From assembly GCF_000786215.1 (NCBI RefSeq), contig NZ_JROG01000003.1, positions 992,001 to 1,056,000 on the forward strand: 64,000 bases of DNA, in the 5' to 3' direction. Below, one piece after another: positions 27,778 to 37,057 of this stretch (the first letter of the stretch is position 1; every line of letters begins with the position of its first letter). The translations under genes and the position numbers were made by a program. The notes beneath the pieces are model-generated. The model had not been told where the DNA came from, searched no databases, and worked only from the letters and a program-made list of their open reading frames with translations. This DNA comes from Sphingomonas sp. 35-24ZXX (GTDB lineage: Bacteria > Pseudomonadota > Alphaproteobacteria > Sphingomonadales > Sphingomonadaceae).

Positions 27778-29457
27778 TCAGCGCGTCAGCTTCTTGTAGC
27801 TCATCCGCGTCGGGCGATCCGCTTCGTCGCCAAGACGACGGCGCTTGTCTTCCTCATAGCTTTCGAAATTGCCTTCGAACCATTCGACATGGCTGTTGCC
27901 TTCGAACGCCAGGATGTGCGTGCACAGGCGGTCGAGGAAGAAGCGGTCATGGCTGATGACCACGGCGCAGCCGGCAAAGCTTTCCAGCGCCTCTTCGAGC
28001 GCGCGCAGCGTTTCGACGTCGAGATCGTTGGTCGGTTCGTCGAGCAGCAGCACGTTGCCGCCCTCTTTCAGCATCTTGGCCATGTGGACGCGGTTGCGTT
28101 CACCGCCCGAGAGCTGACCGACCTTCTTCTGCTGGTCCTGGCCCTTGAAGTTGAACGCGCCGACATAGGCGCGCGTCGGCACGTCGTGCTTGCCCAGCTT
28201 GAAGAAATCGAGCCCGTCGGAGATTTCTTCCCAGACGTTGTGGTTGGGGTCGAGATCGTCGCGGCTCTGGTCGACATAGCCGAGCTTGACCGTATCGCCG
28301 ATCGCGATCGTGCCGCTGTCGGGCTGTTCCTTGCCGGTGATCAGCTTGAACAGCGTCGACTTGCCCGCGCCATTGGCCCCGATCACGCCGACGATGCCGC
28401 CCGGGGGCAGCATGAACGACAGGTCTTCGAACAGCAATTTGTCGCCATAGGCCTTGGTGAGGCCGTGCGCCTCGATCACCTTGCCGCCGAGGCGTGCGGG
28501 CGTCTGGATGACGATCTGCGCCTTGCCGGGGGTGCGGTTTTCCTGCGCCTCGACCAGCTCGTCGAACGCGCGGATACGCGCCTTGGACTTGGTCTGGCGC
28601 GCCTTGGGGGTCTGCCGGATCCACGCCAGCTCGTCCTGGATCGCCTTCTGGCGGCCTTCGTCCTCGCGCGATTCCTGCTCAAGGCGCTTGGCCTTCTTGT
28701 CGAGATAGGTCGAGTAATTGCCTTCGTAGACGAAGTATTTTCCGCGATCGAGCTCGAGGATCCAGTTCACCACATTGTCGAGGAAATAGCGGTCATGGGT
28801 GACGAGGATGACGTTGCCCGGATAATCGACAAGGTGCTTTTCCAGCCAGCTAACGCTCTCGGCATCCAAGTGGTTGGTCGGTTCGTCGAGCAGCAGGATG
28901 CCCGGCTTTTCGAGCAGCAGGCGGCACAAAGCCACGCGGCGCTTTTCACCGCCCGACAGGTTGGTGACATCGGCATCGCCCGGCGGGCAGCGCAAAGCCT
29001 CCATCGCGATCTCGAGTTGGTTGTCGAGCGTCCAGCCGTCGACTGCGTCGATCTTTTCCTGCAGCGTGCCCATCTCTTCCATCAGCGCGTCGAAATCGAC
29101 GTCCTCCGGCGGATCGGCCATGATGTTGCTGATCTCGTCGAAGCGTTCGACCAGATCGGCGACGGGGCGCACGCCATCCATCACGTTCTGCTTGACGGTC
29201 TTGGTCGGGTCGAGCTCGGGCTCCTGCGCCAAATAGCCCACGGTCACGCCCTCGCCCGGCCAGGCTTCGCCGGTATATTCCTTGTCGAGGCCCGCCATCA
29301 CCTTCATCAGCGTCGACTTGCCCGACCCGTTGGGGCCGACGATGCCGATCTTGGCATCCGAATAGAATTGCAGATGGATGCCATTGAGCACCGGCTTGTT
29401 GGCGCCGGGGAAGGTCTTGGTCAGACCCTTCATGACATAGGAATATTGTGCAGCCAT
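27778..29457 (-). CDS. ettA: Energy-dependent translational throttle protein EttA (ABC-F)
   Basis: Ribosome-associated ABC-F ATPase that gates the first peptide bond according to ATP/ADP ratio. 559 residues, the usual EttA length. Two ABC modules: Walker A GPNGSGKST (about residue 40) and GANGAGKST (about 357), signatures LSGGEKRR and LSGGERNR, and Walker B LLLDEPTNHLDAES and LLLDEPTNDLDVET. The linker (P-site tRNA-interaction motif) lies between them. The ATG at 29457 (MAAQYSYVMKG) matches the family N-terminus; open frame upstream is run-in through a tandem repeat. Confidence 0.96.
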   Translation of the reverse strand: MAAQYSYVMKGLTKTFPGANKPVLNGIHLQFYSDAKIGIVGPNGSGKSTLMKVMAGLDKEYTGEAWPGEGVTVGYLAQEPELDPTKTVKQNVMDGVRPVADLVERFDEISNIMADPPEDVDFDALMEEMGTLQEKIDAVDGWTLDNQLEIAMEALRCPPGDADVTNLSGGEKRRVALCRLLLEKPGILLLDEPTNHLDAESVSWLEKHLVDYPGNVILVTHDRYFLDNVVNWILELDRGKYFVYEGNYSTYLDKKAKRLEQESREDEGRQKAIQDELAWIRQTPKARQTKSKARIRAFDELVEAQENRTPGKAQIVIQTPARLGGKVIEAHGLTKAYGDKLLFEDLSFMLPPGGIVGVIGANGAGKSTLFKLITGKEQPDSGTIAIGDTVKLGYVDQSRDDLDPNHNVWEEISDGLDFFKLGKHDVPTRAYVGAFNFKGQDQQKKVGQLSGGERNRVHMAKMLKEGGNVLLLDEPTNDLDVETLRALEEALESFAGCAVVISHDRFFLDRLCTHILAFEGNSHVEWFEGNFESYEEDKRRRLGDEADRPTRMSYKKLTR

Positions 29458-29526
29458 GCGGAGAAACGCCTTTATGCGATGCGGTGGATTTGCCACGCGC
29501 CTTAGCGGGGGCGGCGCTGACGAGCA

Positions 29527-29600
29527 AGACGGCAATGGGCGGGCAAGACGGCAATGGGCGGGCAAGTCGGCAATGGGCGGGCAAGTCGGCATTGGCAAAG
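29527..29600. repeat. 19-bp tandem repeat between ettA and the M28 peptidase gene
   Basis: Unit AGACGGCAATGGGCGGGCA repeated at 29527-29545, 29546-29564 (identical), 29565-29583 (one change, AGTC) and a degenerate partial copy to 29600. It lies in the divergent promoter gap. Unit length near two helical turns could place protein sites on one face, or it may be slippage. Confidence 0.85.
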
Positions 29601-29629
29601 CCGCGCGACGTGGTTAAGCCTGCTGATCT

Positions 29630-31015
29630 ATGAAGACACGCACCCTGCTGGCCCCGATTCTATTTGGCGCCGCGCTCACCCTGCCCTTCCCGCTTGCTGC
29701 CCAACATGATCCGGCCGCGCTCCAGCAGAAGGCGCTGTCCGACGACACCGCCTATGCCATCGTCGAGGACCTGACCACCGAGATCGGCCCGCGCCTGGCG
29801 GGCACCGAGCGCGAAGCGGCGGCGCGCGCCTGGGCCGTCGAGCGATTGAAGGCGATGGGCTTTGCCAATGTCCGCATCGAACCGTTCGACATGAAGACCT
29901 GGGTGCGCGGAATCGAAACCGCCGAGGTGACCGCGCCTTTCACCGGATCGATGCACATCTCGGCCTTGGGCAATTCGGCCAGCACCGGCGAAAAGGGGCT
30001 TGAGGCCGAGGTCGTCTATTTCCGCACCATGGCCGATCTGGATGCTGCGCCCGAAGGCAGCCTGAAAGGCAAGATCGCGTTCGTCAGCCACAAGATGACC
30101 CGCACCCAGACCGGGGCGAGCTATGGCCAGTTCGGCGATGTCCGCCGTCGCGGTCCCGCCATCGCCGCGAAAAAGGGCGCTGCGGCCATCGTCATCCGCT
30201 CGGTCGGCACCGATTATCACCGCAACCCGCACACCGGCGGCACCAACTTTCCCGAAGGCGTGACGCCGATCCCGGCGGCCGCACTGTCGATCCCCGATGC
30301 GGAAAACCTGGAGCGGATGATCCGCCGCGCGCAACCTGCGGGCAAGCCGGTCACGATGAAGCTGGTGCTCACCCCGCGCCAGATCGGCATCACCCAATCG
30401 GGCAATGTCATCGCCGAAGTGCCGGGCAGCGACCCTGACGCGGGGATAATCCTGGTCGGCGGGCACCTCGACAGCTGGGATCTGGGCACCGGCGCGATCG
30501 ACGATGGCGCGGGCGTCGCGATCACCGCGGCGGCGGCCAAGCTGGTCATGGACGCAGGCAAACCCAAACGCACCATCCGCGTCGTCTGGTTCGGCGCAGA
30601 GGAAGTCGGGCTGTTCGGCGGCATCGCCTATGCCAAGAAGCATGGCGCGGCGAACCACGCGCTGGCGATGGAATCGGACTTTGGCGCAGGCCGCATCTGG
30701 CAGGTGGAATTCAAGCTGCCCGAAACCGCCAAGGACCTGCAGACGAAGATCACCAACGCGCTCGCCCCGATGGGTATCGGCAAGGGCGCAGGCGCGGCCG
30801 GTGGCGGACCCGATGTCGGGCCTACGGTGGCGCTGGGGGTCAACGCGGTCGATCTGCAGCAGGACGGCACCGATTATTTCGACCTGCACCACACCCCCGA
30901 CGACACGCTCGACAAGATCGACCCAAAGATGATGCAACAGAATGTCGCCGCCTGGGCGACGGTGCTGGGCATCGTCGCCAACGACCCGGCGGATCTGCTG
31001 CCGAAGGGGAAGTGA
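29630..31015 (+). CDS. Secreted M28-family metallopeptidase with PA domain
   Basis: A 461-residue exported zinc aminopeptidase/carboxypeptidase Q-like protein. Signal peptide ends near PLA-AQHD. A protease-associated domain spans about 120-250. Zinc ligands of the M28 fold are visible: GGHLDSWDLGTGAIDDGAG (His and bridging Asp, about residues 283-301), FGAEEVGLFGG (catalytic Glu pair), AMESDFGAG (Asp) and FDLHHTPDDT (His). Intact. Single gene, divergent from ettA. Confidence 0.92.
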   Translation: MKTRTLLAPILFGAALTLPFPLAAQHDPAALQQKALSDDTAYAIVEDLTTEIGPRLAGTEREAAARAWAVERLKAMGFANVRIEPFDMKTWVRGIETAEVTAPFTGSMHISALGNSASTGEKGLEAEVVYFRTMADLDAAPEGSLKGKIAFVSHKMTRTQTGASYGQFGDVRRRGPAIAAKKGAAAIVIRSVGTDYHRNPHTGGTNFPEGVTPIPAAALSIPDAENLERMIRRAQPAGKPVTMKLVLTPRQIGITQSGNVIAEVPGSDPDAGIILVGGHLDSWDLGTGAIDDGAGVAITAAAAKLVMDAGKPKRTIRVVWFGAEEVGLFGGIAYAKKHGAANHALAMESDFGAGRIWQVEFKLPETAKDLQTKITNALAPMGIGKGAGAAGGGPDVGPTVALGVNAVDLQQDGTDYFDLHHTPDDTLDKIDPKMMQQNVAAWATVLGIVANDPADLLPKGK

Positions 31016-31016
31016 A

Positions 31017-31221
31017 ATCCCCTCCCCCTCGATGAGGGAGAACTTCAAGCATCGCGCATTCATCTCCCCTCCCCTTGGGGAGGGGTGCCCGCAGGGCGGG
31101 GTGGGCTTGCGCCGCGGTCCACGTTCGATGCCCACCCCGGTCCGGCAAGCCAAGGCGCTCCTCTGGCCCACCCCGGTCCGGCAAGCCGGACCTGCCCCTC
31201 CCGCAGGCGGGAGGGGAGAAA
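31017..31221. repeat. Extended composite intergenic repeat
   Basis: About 200 bases of alternating CCTCCCC/GGGGAGG hairpins and CCCACCCCGGTCCGGCAAGC modules. The CCGGTCCGGCAAGC module occurs twice (31136-31150 and 31174-31187), and GTGCCCGCAGGGCGGGGTGGG matches in reverse the module at 15601. It fills most of the 346-base gap between the peptidase and the RcnB-like gene; 31222-31361 beyond it is AT-richer and should hold the RcnB promoter. Confidence 0.75.
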
Positions 31222-31361
31222 CCCCCAGCCCCGTTACACCTTGCGACAACATTTCATGAAAATGAGCGCCACATTCGCAACCCATTCAGATAACCAAGCG
31301 TAAACCTGAACATGTCCAGAGCGGTTCCCCCATCGTTCCGGCCATGACAGGAGTACAGACA

Positions 31362-31901
31362 ATGAAGATTCTTTCGAAGACCCTGATCGGGACCCTGATG
31401 CTGGCAACGACCCTGCCTGTCGCCACCGCCCCTGCCTTCGCCCAGTCTCGCGGTGAAGTGATCCGTTCGGAACGCGAAGTCCGCCAGGAGCAGCGCGAGC
31501 TGCAGCGCGAGCGTCGCGATGTTCAGGACGCTCGCCGCTATGGCGACCGCCGCGATGTCCGCCAGGAGCAGCGCGATGTTCGCGAACAGCGTCGCGACGT
31601 CCAGGATGCCCGCCGCGAATATCGCGAAGACCTGCGCGACTATCGCCAGTATCGCGGTGCCAACCGCCAGGCGTTTCGTGGCCCCGCCTTCCGCGCGAAC
31701 TTCCGCTATCAGCAGTTCCGCCCCGGCGTGCGCATTGCCCCGAACTACTACGGCCAGCGCTATGTCGTGAACAACTATCGCAACTACCGCCTGCCCACCC
31801 CGGGCGCCCGGCAGATGTGGGTGCGCCACTATAACGACATGCTGCTGGTCAATGCCCGCAACGGCACGGTCATCCGCGTGATCCCCAATTTCTACTGGTA
31901 A
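31362..31901 (+). CDS. RcnB-family secreted protein with charged heptad-like repeats
   Basis: A 179-residue periplasmic protein. The signal peptide ends at AFA-QSRG. Residues about 30-95 are an Arg/Glu/Asp-rich, likely coiled-coil region with internal repeats: RRDVQDARR occurs twice, and VRQEQRE/VRQEQRD twice. The C-terminal RcnB/DUF-type domain ends RVIPNFYW, preceded by PTPGARQMWVRHYNDMLLVN. RcnB in E. coli affects nickel/cobalt homeostasis; here the function is unproven. ATG at 31362 chosen over one six codons upstream because it follows AGGAG at proper spacing. Confidence 0.88.
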   Translation: MKILSKTLIGTLMLATTLPVATAPAFAQSRGEVIRSEREVRQEQRELQRERRDVQDARRYGDRRDVRQEQRDVREQRRDVQDARREYREDLRDYRQYRGANRQAFRGPAFRANFRYQQFRPGVRIAPNYYGQRYVVNNYRNYRLPTPGARQMWVRHYNDMLLVNARNGTVIRVIPNFYW

Positions 31902-31921
31902 GTCCTTTCGCCGGTAGAAGC

Positions 31922-31957
31922 CCCGCCCATCGCTTGCCCGAGCGGTGGGCGGGTTTC
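31922..31957. terminator. Terminator of the RcnB-like gene, possibly bidirectional
   Basis: A 13-bp stem CCCGCCCATCGCT (31922-31934) with AGCGGTGGGCGGG (31941-31953), one G-U wobble, 6-base loop, followed by TTTCT. Lies between convergent genes. Confidence 0.8.
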
Positions 31958-31980
31958 TGTCTGGCGATGATGCAGGCCAA

Positions 31981-32469
31981 TCAGGGGGCGCCCGCGCCCC
32001 AGATCTGGTCCTGCCGCACCCAGCCGGCGCGCTTGTCGACGGCAAATTCGCACCAGCCCTGTTCGCAATCGCCCAGTTCGCCGACCACGCCTGGCTCTGC
32101 GCGCCACATCAGCCGTGCACTGTCCTGCGGCGCAGAGCGGATGGCGAGCACCGGACCGTTGACGATGGCGGTGCGCTTGCGGCTGAGCATGTTCGAATGC
32201 ATCCAGCCGGTCCATCCCGAAGGATCGACGATCTGCCGCCACACGCCATAGCGCTTGATCACCTTGACCGGCAGGTTCCTGCGCCGGAACACCCATTCGA
32301 TCTGATAGGTCGCCATCGGCCCTGCGCGCGCGAAGGCCTCATCGCGCTGGATCGAGGCCCAATACGGTGTCTCTACCTCGGCCTGCGCGTTTGCCAGGCT
32401 GGCCGCGCCCAGCAGCGCCCCTGCACTCATGGCGCCCATGACGAGTCGCTTGATCCAAGATGTCCGCAT
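31981..32469 (-). CDS. Secreted bacterial SH3-domain protein
   Basis: A 162-residue periplasmic protein with signal peptide (cut near ANA-QAEV). It has two SH3-like segments of the SH3_4/COG3807 type: VKVIKRYGVWRQIVDPSGWTGWMHSNML (about residues 72-99) and ELGDCEQGWCEFAVDKRAGWVRQDQIWG at the C-terminus, with a disulfide-capable Cys pair. Such proteins probably bind peptidoglycan or other wall ligands. ATG at 32469 is chosen because it starts a proper signal peptide. Confidence 0.88.
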   Translation of the reverse strand: MRTSWIKRLVMGAMSAGALLGAASLANAQAEVETPYWASIQRDEAFARAGPMATYQIEWVFRRRNLPVKVIKRYGVWRQIVDPSGWTGWMHSNMLSRKRTAIVNGPVLAIRSAPQDSARLMWRAEPGVVGELGDCEQGWCEFAVDKRAGWVRQDQIWGAGAP

Positions 32470-32602
32470 ATCCCTGTCCCCAGCCGGTCCGCCGACGAAC
32501 CATCGGCCGACACTCGGCATTGCCTTACCGCTTACGGCAAAAAACGGGCGGCTAGCAAGTGCCGCTGCTTGACCTTTGAGCCGGTTGCGGCATAGCAAAG
32601 CC

Positions 32603-33631
32603 ATGCCTGCCAGCTCCCCTTCGCAGCCCTCCGCCCCGCATCACGCCCCCGGGACGCGCCCGCGCGTCATCGTCACGCGCAAGCTGGCGGATTCGGTCGA
32701 GGCGCGGATGGCCGAGCTGTTCGATGTGGTGCCCAACACCGACGATCACGCCTTTACCCGCGACGAGCTCGCCGCAGCGCTGGCCGATTGCGATGTTCTG
32801 GTCCCCACCGTCACCGACGCGCTCGATGCAGAATTGATCGCGCAGGCGGGCGACCGGCTGAAGCTGCTGGCCAATTTCGGCGCCGGGGTCGACCATATCG
32901 ATCTCAAGGCCGCTCGCGCCAAGGGCATCATCATCACCAACACGCCCGGCGTGTTCACCGACGATACCGCCGACATGACGATGGCGCTGATCCTCTCGGT
33001 TCCGCGCCGGCTCGCCGAGGGCGAGAAGCTCGTGCGCTCGGGCCAGTGGGAAGGCTGGAGCCCGTCGGGCATGCTCGGCCACCGCATCGGCGGCAAGCAG
33101 CTGGGCATCATCGGCATGGGCCGTATCGGCCAGGCGGTCGCGCACCGCGCGCGCGGCTTCGGCCTCGACGTGCGCTATCACAACCGCCGCCGCCTGCCCG
33201 AAAGCCTCGAGCAGATGCTGGGCGCGACCTACGAGCCCGATCTCGAGGCGCTGATCGCCGGATCCGACATCATCACCCTGCACTGCCCGCGCAGCCCCGA
33301 AACCCGCGGGCTGATCGACGCACGCCGCATCGCTCTGATGAAGCCCAGCGCCTATCTGATCAACAGCGCGCGCGGCGAGCTGGTCGATGAAGCCGCGCTG
33401 ATCGATGCGCTGGAGGCCGGCCGCATCGCCGGCGCCGGGCTCGACGTCTATACCCGCGAGCCGCATGTCGACGCCCGCTTGCTGGCGCTGAAGAATGTCG
33501 TGCTGCTGCCGCATGTCGGCAGCGCCACCTTCGAGGGGCGCGAGGTCGCAGGCCACAAGGTCATCGCCAATATCCGCTTCTGGTTCGATGGCCACCGTCC
33601 GCCCGATCAGGTGCTCGAAGGCTGGATGTAA
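32603..33631 (+). CDS. D-2-hydroxyacid dehydrogenase (glyoxylate/hydroxypyruvate reductase type)
   Basis: NAD(P)H-dependent reductase of the D-isomer family, 342 residues. NAD motif LGIIGMGRIGQAVAHRA (about residue 165); catalytic Arg in NSARGELVDE, Glu in DVYTREPHVDARL, His in LLPHVGSAT. The closest subgroup by pattern is glyoxylate/hydroxypyruvate (D-glycerate) reductase, but substrate cannot be fixed from sequence. ATG at 32603 begins a Ser/Pro-rich lead; upstream TTG is unlikely. Confidence 0.9.
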   Translation: MPASSPSQPSAPHHAPGTRPRVIVTRKLADSVEARMAELFDVVPNTDDHAFTRDELAAALADCDVLVPTVTDALDAELIAQAGDRLKLLANFGAGVDHIDLKAARAKGIIITNTPGVFTDDTADMTMALILSVPRRLAEGEKLVRSGQWEGWSPSGMLGHRIGGKQLGIIGMGRIGQAVAHRARGFGLDVRYHNRRRLPESLEQMLGATYEPDLEALIAGSDIITLHCPRSPETRGLIDARRIALMKPSAYLINSARGELVDEAALIDALEAGRIAGAGLDVYTREPHVDARLLALKNVVLLPHVGSATFEGREVAGHKVIANIRFWFDGHRPPDQVLEGWM

Positions 33632-33784
33632 CGCCATTCGGGGCATGCGGTGTTCGCTTGCCTGAGGCAGCCATTCGCCGCGGAATTCGGTCCGCGTTAA
33701 TCGATTATTTGCCAAACTGTTGCACATAGCAGCGAAATTGCCGACGCCTGCGGGCGGGGCAGGATTCCTGGGAAAGTCGAAGGC

Positions 33785-35152
33785 ATGATCGCAAGGCTCG
33801 CGCGCATTTTCACCCTCGCAGCGGCAACGCTCGCCGCGCCCGCATGGGCCGCGCCCGGCATGGTCGACCCTGCAACGCTCGATGTCTCCAATTCGGGCGA
33901 CACCGCCTTCATGCTGGTCTGTGCCGCCTTGGTGATGCTGTTCGCGCTGCCCGGCGTGCTGCTGATGCAGGCAGGGCGCGGCACCGCAGGCGCGGCGCAG
34001 GGCATATTCCTGCAGGGCAGCGCGATCGCCGCTCTGGTCTCGCTGCTGTGGGTGGTGGTCGGCTATACCCTGGCGTTTGGCGATCCCAGCGGCGGGCTGA
34101 TCGGCGGCGGCAACGCCTGGATGCTGATCGTGCTCGGCGATGTCCGCTTCGGCACCGCGATCCCCGAAAGCGCGTTCGTGATCTTCCAGATTGCAGCGGC
34201 GATGCTGGCCGCCGTGCTGGTGGCAGGCGCATGGGCCGGGCGCGGCCGCTTCGGCTGGGCGCTAGCCTTTGGCGGGCTGTGGAGCCTGATCGTCTATGCG
34301 CCGGTCGCGCACTGGATCTGGGGCGGCGGCTGGCTGTACGGCTTTGGCGTGCTCGATTTTTCCGGTGGCATCGCGCTGCATTTCTGCGCAGGCCTTTCGG
34401 CGCTGGTCGCAGCCCTGGTCATCGGACGCCGCACCGGCTGGCCGGGCGAAGCCACGGCCACGCACAACCCGCTGATGGTGCTGGCAGGCGGCGGCCTGCT
34501 GTTCGTCGGTAATTTCGCGCTGGCAGGCGGCTGGACGCTGGCTGCCACCGATGACGCCAGCAGCGCGATCATCAACGCGCATGTCGCCGCCTGCGTCAGC
34601 GCATTGGTGTGGATGCTGATCGAGAAGCTGCGCACGGGCACGGTCACGGCGATGGGCGCAGTCAGCGGCCTCGTAGCGGGCCTTGCCGCGATCGCCCCTG
34701 CCTCGGGCCTTGTCTCGCCGGGGGCTGCCATCCTGATCGGACTGATCGCCGCGCCCGCCAGCTATTTCGCGCTGCGCTTCGTCAGCGAGACTTTGGCGAT
34801 CGACGACAGCAACCATGCCTTCGCGCTGCACGGCGTCGGCGGCCTGGTCGGCGCGCTGCTGGTCGCGGTGTTCATGAGCGCCGATCTCGGCGGCATCGGC
34901 TATCCGCCCGAAGGCGGCATCGGCGGCCAGCTGCTCGCGCAGGTGATCGGCCTCGCCGCCGTCGCGATGTGGTCGATCCTGGGCACGTTGATCATCAGCT
35001 ATGGCATCGCGATGGCGATCCCGATGCGGATTTCACCGGCGGAAGAAGCAGGCGAAGCCCCTGCTCCTGCGATGACCCCCGCTCCGCTGCCGGTCGCCGA
35101 GCCTGCCCACGAGACAGCGCCAGTGGCGACCGAACAGCAGGTCAGCGGCTAA
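33785..35152 (+). CDS. Divergent ammonium transporter (Amt family)
   Basis: A 455-residue Amt/MEP/Rh protein with signal peptide and 11 helices. The twin-histidine pore is kept (DFSGGIALHF and HAFALHGVGG), as are the Asp160 and Trp148 equivalents (E. coli AmtB mature numbering; WGGGWLYGFGVLDF). However the FYGG block after helix 1 is replaced by LPGVLLMQAGRG, and the NFALAGGW segment replaces the AmtB FGFNAGS, which changes the gate Phe215 to Leu and Ser219 to Trp. The C-terminal tail is Ala/Pro-rich and lacks the regulatory consensus that interacts with GlnK. No glnK is adjacent; glnB-glnA lie 15 kb away. Confidence 0.88.
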   Translation: MIARLARIFTLAAATLAAPAWAAPGMVDPATLDVSNSGDTAFMLVCAALVMLFALPGVLLMQAGRGTAGAAQGIFLQGSAIAALVSLLWVVVGYTLAFGDPSGGLIGGGNAWMLIVLGDVRFGTAIPESAFVIFQIAAAMLAAVLVAGAWAGRGRFGWALAFGGLWSLIVYAPVAHWIWGGGWLYGFGVLDFSGGIALHFCAGLSALVAALVIGRRTGWPGEATATHNPLMVLAGGGLLFVGNFALAGGWTLAATDDASSAIINAHVAACVSALVWMLIEKLRTGTVTAMGAVSGLVAGLAAIAPASGLVSPGAAILIGLIAAPASYFALRFVSETLAIDDSNHAFALHGVGGLVGALLVAVFMSADLGGIGYPPEGGIGGQLLAQVIGLAAVAMWSILGTLIISYGIAMAIPMRISPAEEAGEAPAPAMTPAPLPVAEPAHETAPVATEQQVSG

Positions 35153-36958
35153 TCACTCCTCGCCCATCCTGAGCGCGGCGATAAAGGCTTCCTGCGGGAT
35201 GCTGACCGAGCCGTACTCGCGCATCCGCTTCTTGCCTTCCTTCTGCTTGTCGAGCAGCTTCTTCTTGCGGCTGATGTCGCCGCCATAGCATTTGGCGGTA
35301 ACGTCCTTGCGCATCGCGGCGATGGTCTCGCGCGCGATCACCTTGCCGCCGATCGCTGCCTGGATCGGGATCTTGAACAGGTGGCGCGGGATCAGGTCCT
35401 TCAGCCGCTCGCACATGCCGCGGCCGCGCGATTCCGCCGTGCCGCGGTGAACGATCATGCTCAAGGCATCGACCGGCTCGGCATTGACCATGATCGACAT
35501 CTTGACAAGGTCACCCTCGCGATAGCCGATCTGATGGTAATCGAACGAGGCGTAGCCGCGGCTGATCGACTTCAGCCGATCGTAGAAATCGAACACCACT
35601 TCGTTGAGCGGCAGCTCGTAGGTCACCTGCGCGCGGCCGCCGACATAGGTCAGGTTCTTCTGGATGCCGCGCCGGTCCTGGCAAAGCTTGAGGATGCTGC
35701 CGAGATACTCGTCGGGGCAGTAAATGACCGCCTCGATCCACGGTTCCATGATCTCGTCGATCTTGGTCGGGTCGGGCATGTCCGCCGGATTGTGCAGCTC
35801 GATCTCGCCGCCGCCATAGGTCAGCTGGATCTTGTAGACCACCGAAGGCGCGGTGGTGATGAGGTCGAGGTCATATTCGCGCGTCAGCCGCTCCTGGATG
35901 ATCTCCAGATGCAGCAGCCCGAGAAAACCGCAGCGGAAGCCGAAGCCCAGAGCTGCGCTCGATTCCATCTCGAAACTGAAAGAGGCGTCGTTGAGCCGCA
36001 ACTTCGAAATGCTGTCGCGCAGCTTGTCGAAATCGTTGGCATCGACAGGGAACAATCCGCAGAACACAACCGGCTGCACTTCCTTGAAGCCCGGCAGCGG
36101 GTTGGCTGCGGGGTTCTTGACCGTGGTGATGGTGTCGCCGACCCGGGTCTGGCTGATGTCCTTGATCTGCGCGGTGATGAAGCCGATCTCGCCTGCCGCA
36201 AGCTCGGGCAGGTTCTCGATCTTGGGGCGCATGCAGCCAACGCGATCGACCAGATGCTCGGTGCCGCCGGCCATGAACTTGATATTCTGGCCCTTTTTCA
36301 TCACGCCGTTGACGACGCGCACGAGGATGACGACGCCCAGATAGGGGTCGTACCAGCTGTCGACCAGCATCGCCTCGAGCGGCGCATCGCGGTCGCCCTT
36401 GGGGGGCGGGATCTTCTTGACGATCTGTTCGAGGATTTCCTCGATGCCGATGCCCGACTTGGCGCTGGCCAGCACCGCTTCGGAGGCGTCGAGGCCGATG
36501 ATGTCCTCGATTTCCTTCTTCACCTTTTCCGGTTCGGCAGCGGGCAGATCGATCTTGTTGATCACCGGCAGGATCTCGTGATCGTGCTCGATCGACTGAT
36601 ACACGTTCGCCAGCGTCTGCGCCTCGACACCCTGCGCGGCATCGACCACCAGCAGCGCGCCCTCGCACGCGGCGAGCGAACGCGACACTTCATAGGCGAA
36701 GTCGACATGGCCCGGCGTGTCCATCAGGTTCAGCTCATAAAGCTGGCCGTCTTTCGCGGTATAGTTGAGCCGAACGGTCTGCGCCTTGATCGTGATCCCG
36801 CGCTCTTTTTCGATATCCATGTTGTCCAGCACCTGGGCGGACATTTCGCGTTCGGAAAGGCCTCCGGTTTGCTGGATCAGCCGGTCCGCCAGGGTCGATT
36901 TGCCATGGTCGATATGCGCGATGATGGAGAAATTGCGGATGTGCTTGAGTTCGGTCAT
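35153..36958 (-). CDS. lepA: Elongation factor 4 (LepA GTPase)
   Basis: Ribosome-associated translational GTPase, 601 residues. G1 [14 protein letters not shown], switch region [11 protein letters not shown]3 DTPGHVDF, G4 NKIDLPAA, and the LepA-specific C-terminal domain ([28 protein letters not shown] and [24 protein letters not shown]) are all present in family order. The stop abuts the amt stop with no gap (convergent). Confidence 0.98.
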   Translation of the reverse strand: MTELKHIRNFSIIAHIDHGKSTLADRLIQQTGGLSEREMSAQVLDNMDIEKERGITIKAQTVRLNYTAKDGQLYELNLMDTPGHVDFAYEVSRSLAACEGALLVVDAAQGVEAQTLANVYQSIEHDHEILPVINKIDLPAAEPEKVKKEIEDIIGLDASEAVLASAKSGIGIEEILEQIVKKIPPPKGDRDAPLEAMLVDSWYDPYLGVVILVRVVNGVMKKGQNIKFMAGGTEHLVDRVGCMRPKIENLPELAAGEIGFITAQIKDISQTRVGDTITTVKNPAANPLPGFKEVQPVVFCGLFPVDANDFDKLRDSISKLRLNDASFSFEMESSAALGFGFRCGFLGLLHLEIIQERLTREYDLDLITTAPSVVYKIQLTYGGGEIELHNPADMPDPTKIDEIMEPWIEAVIYCPDEYLGSILKLCQDRRGIQKNLTYVGGRAQVTYELPLNEVVFDFYDRLKSISRGYASFDYHQIGYREGDLVKMSIMVNAEPVDALSMIVHRGTAESRGRGMCERLKDLIPRHLFKIPIQAAIGGKVIARETIAAMRKDVTAKCYGGDISRKKKLLDKQKEGKKRMREYGSVSIPQEAFIAALRMGEE

Positions 36959-37057
36959 GGCGCGCGATTAGCAGGGGCTTGGGGCGCTGTCAGCAGGGAA
37001 TGCGCATCGGCGTTTGCGGGCGATTTAATTGCTCGTTGAGCGGGCACCAATCGCCAG

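Noticed and set aside
29527-29600. Possible CRISPR array
   Set aside because: Units are directly adjacent without spacers and no cas gene is present.
35381-37039. A 552-codon plus-strand open frame
   Set aside because: Lies opposite lepA, whose identity is certain; no recognisable domain.
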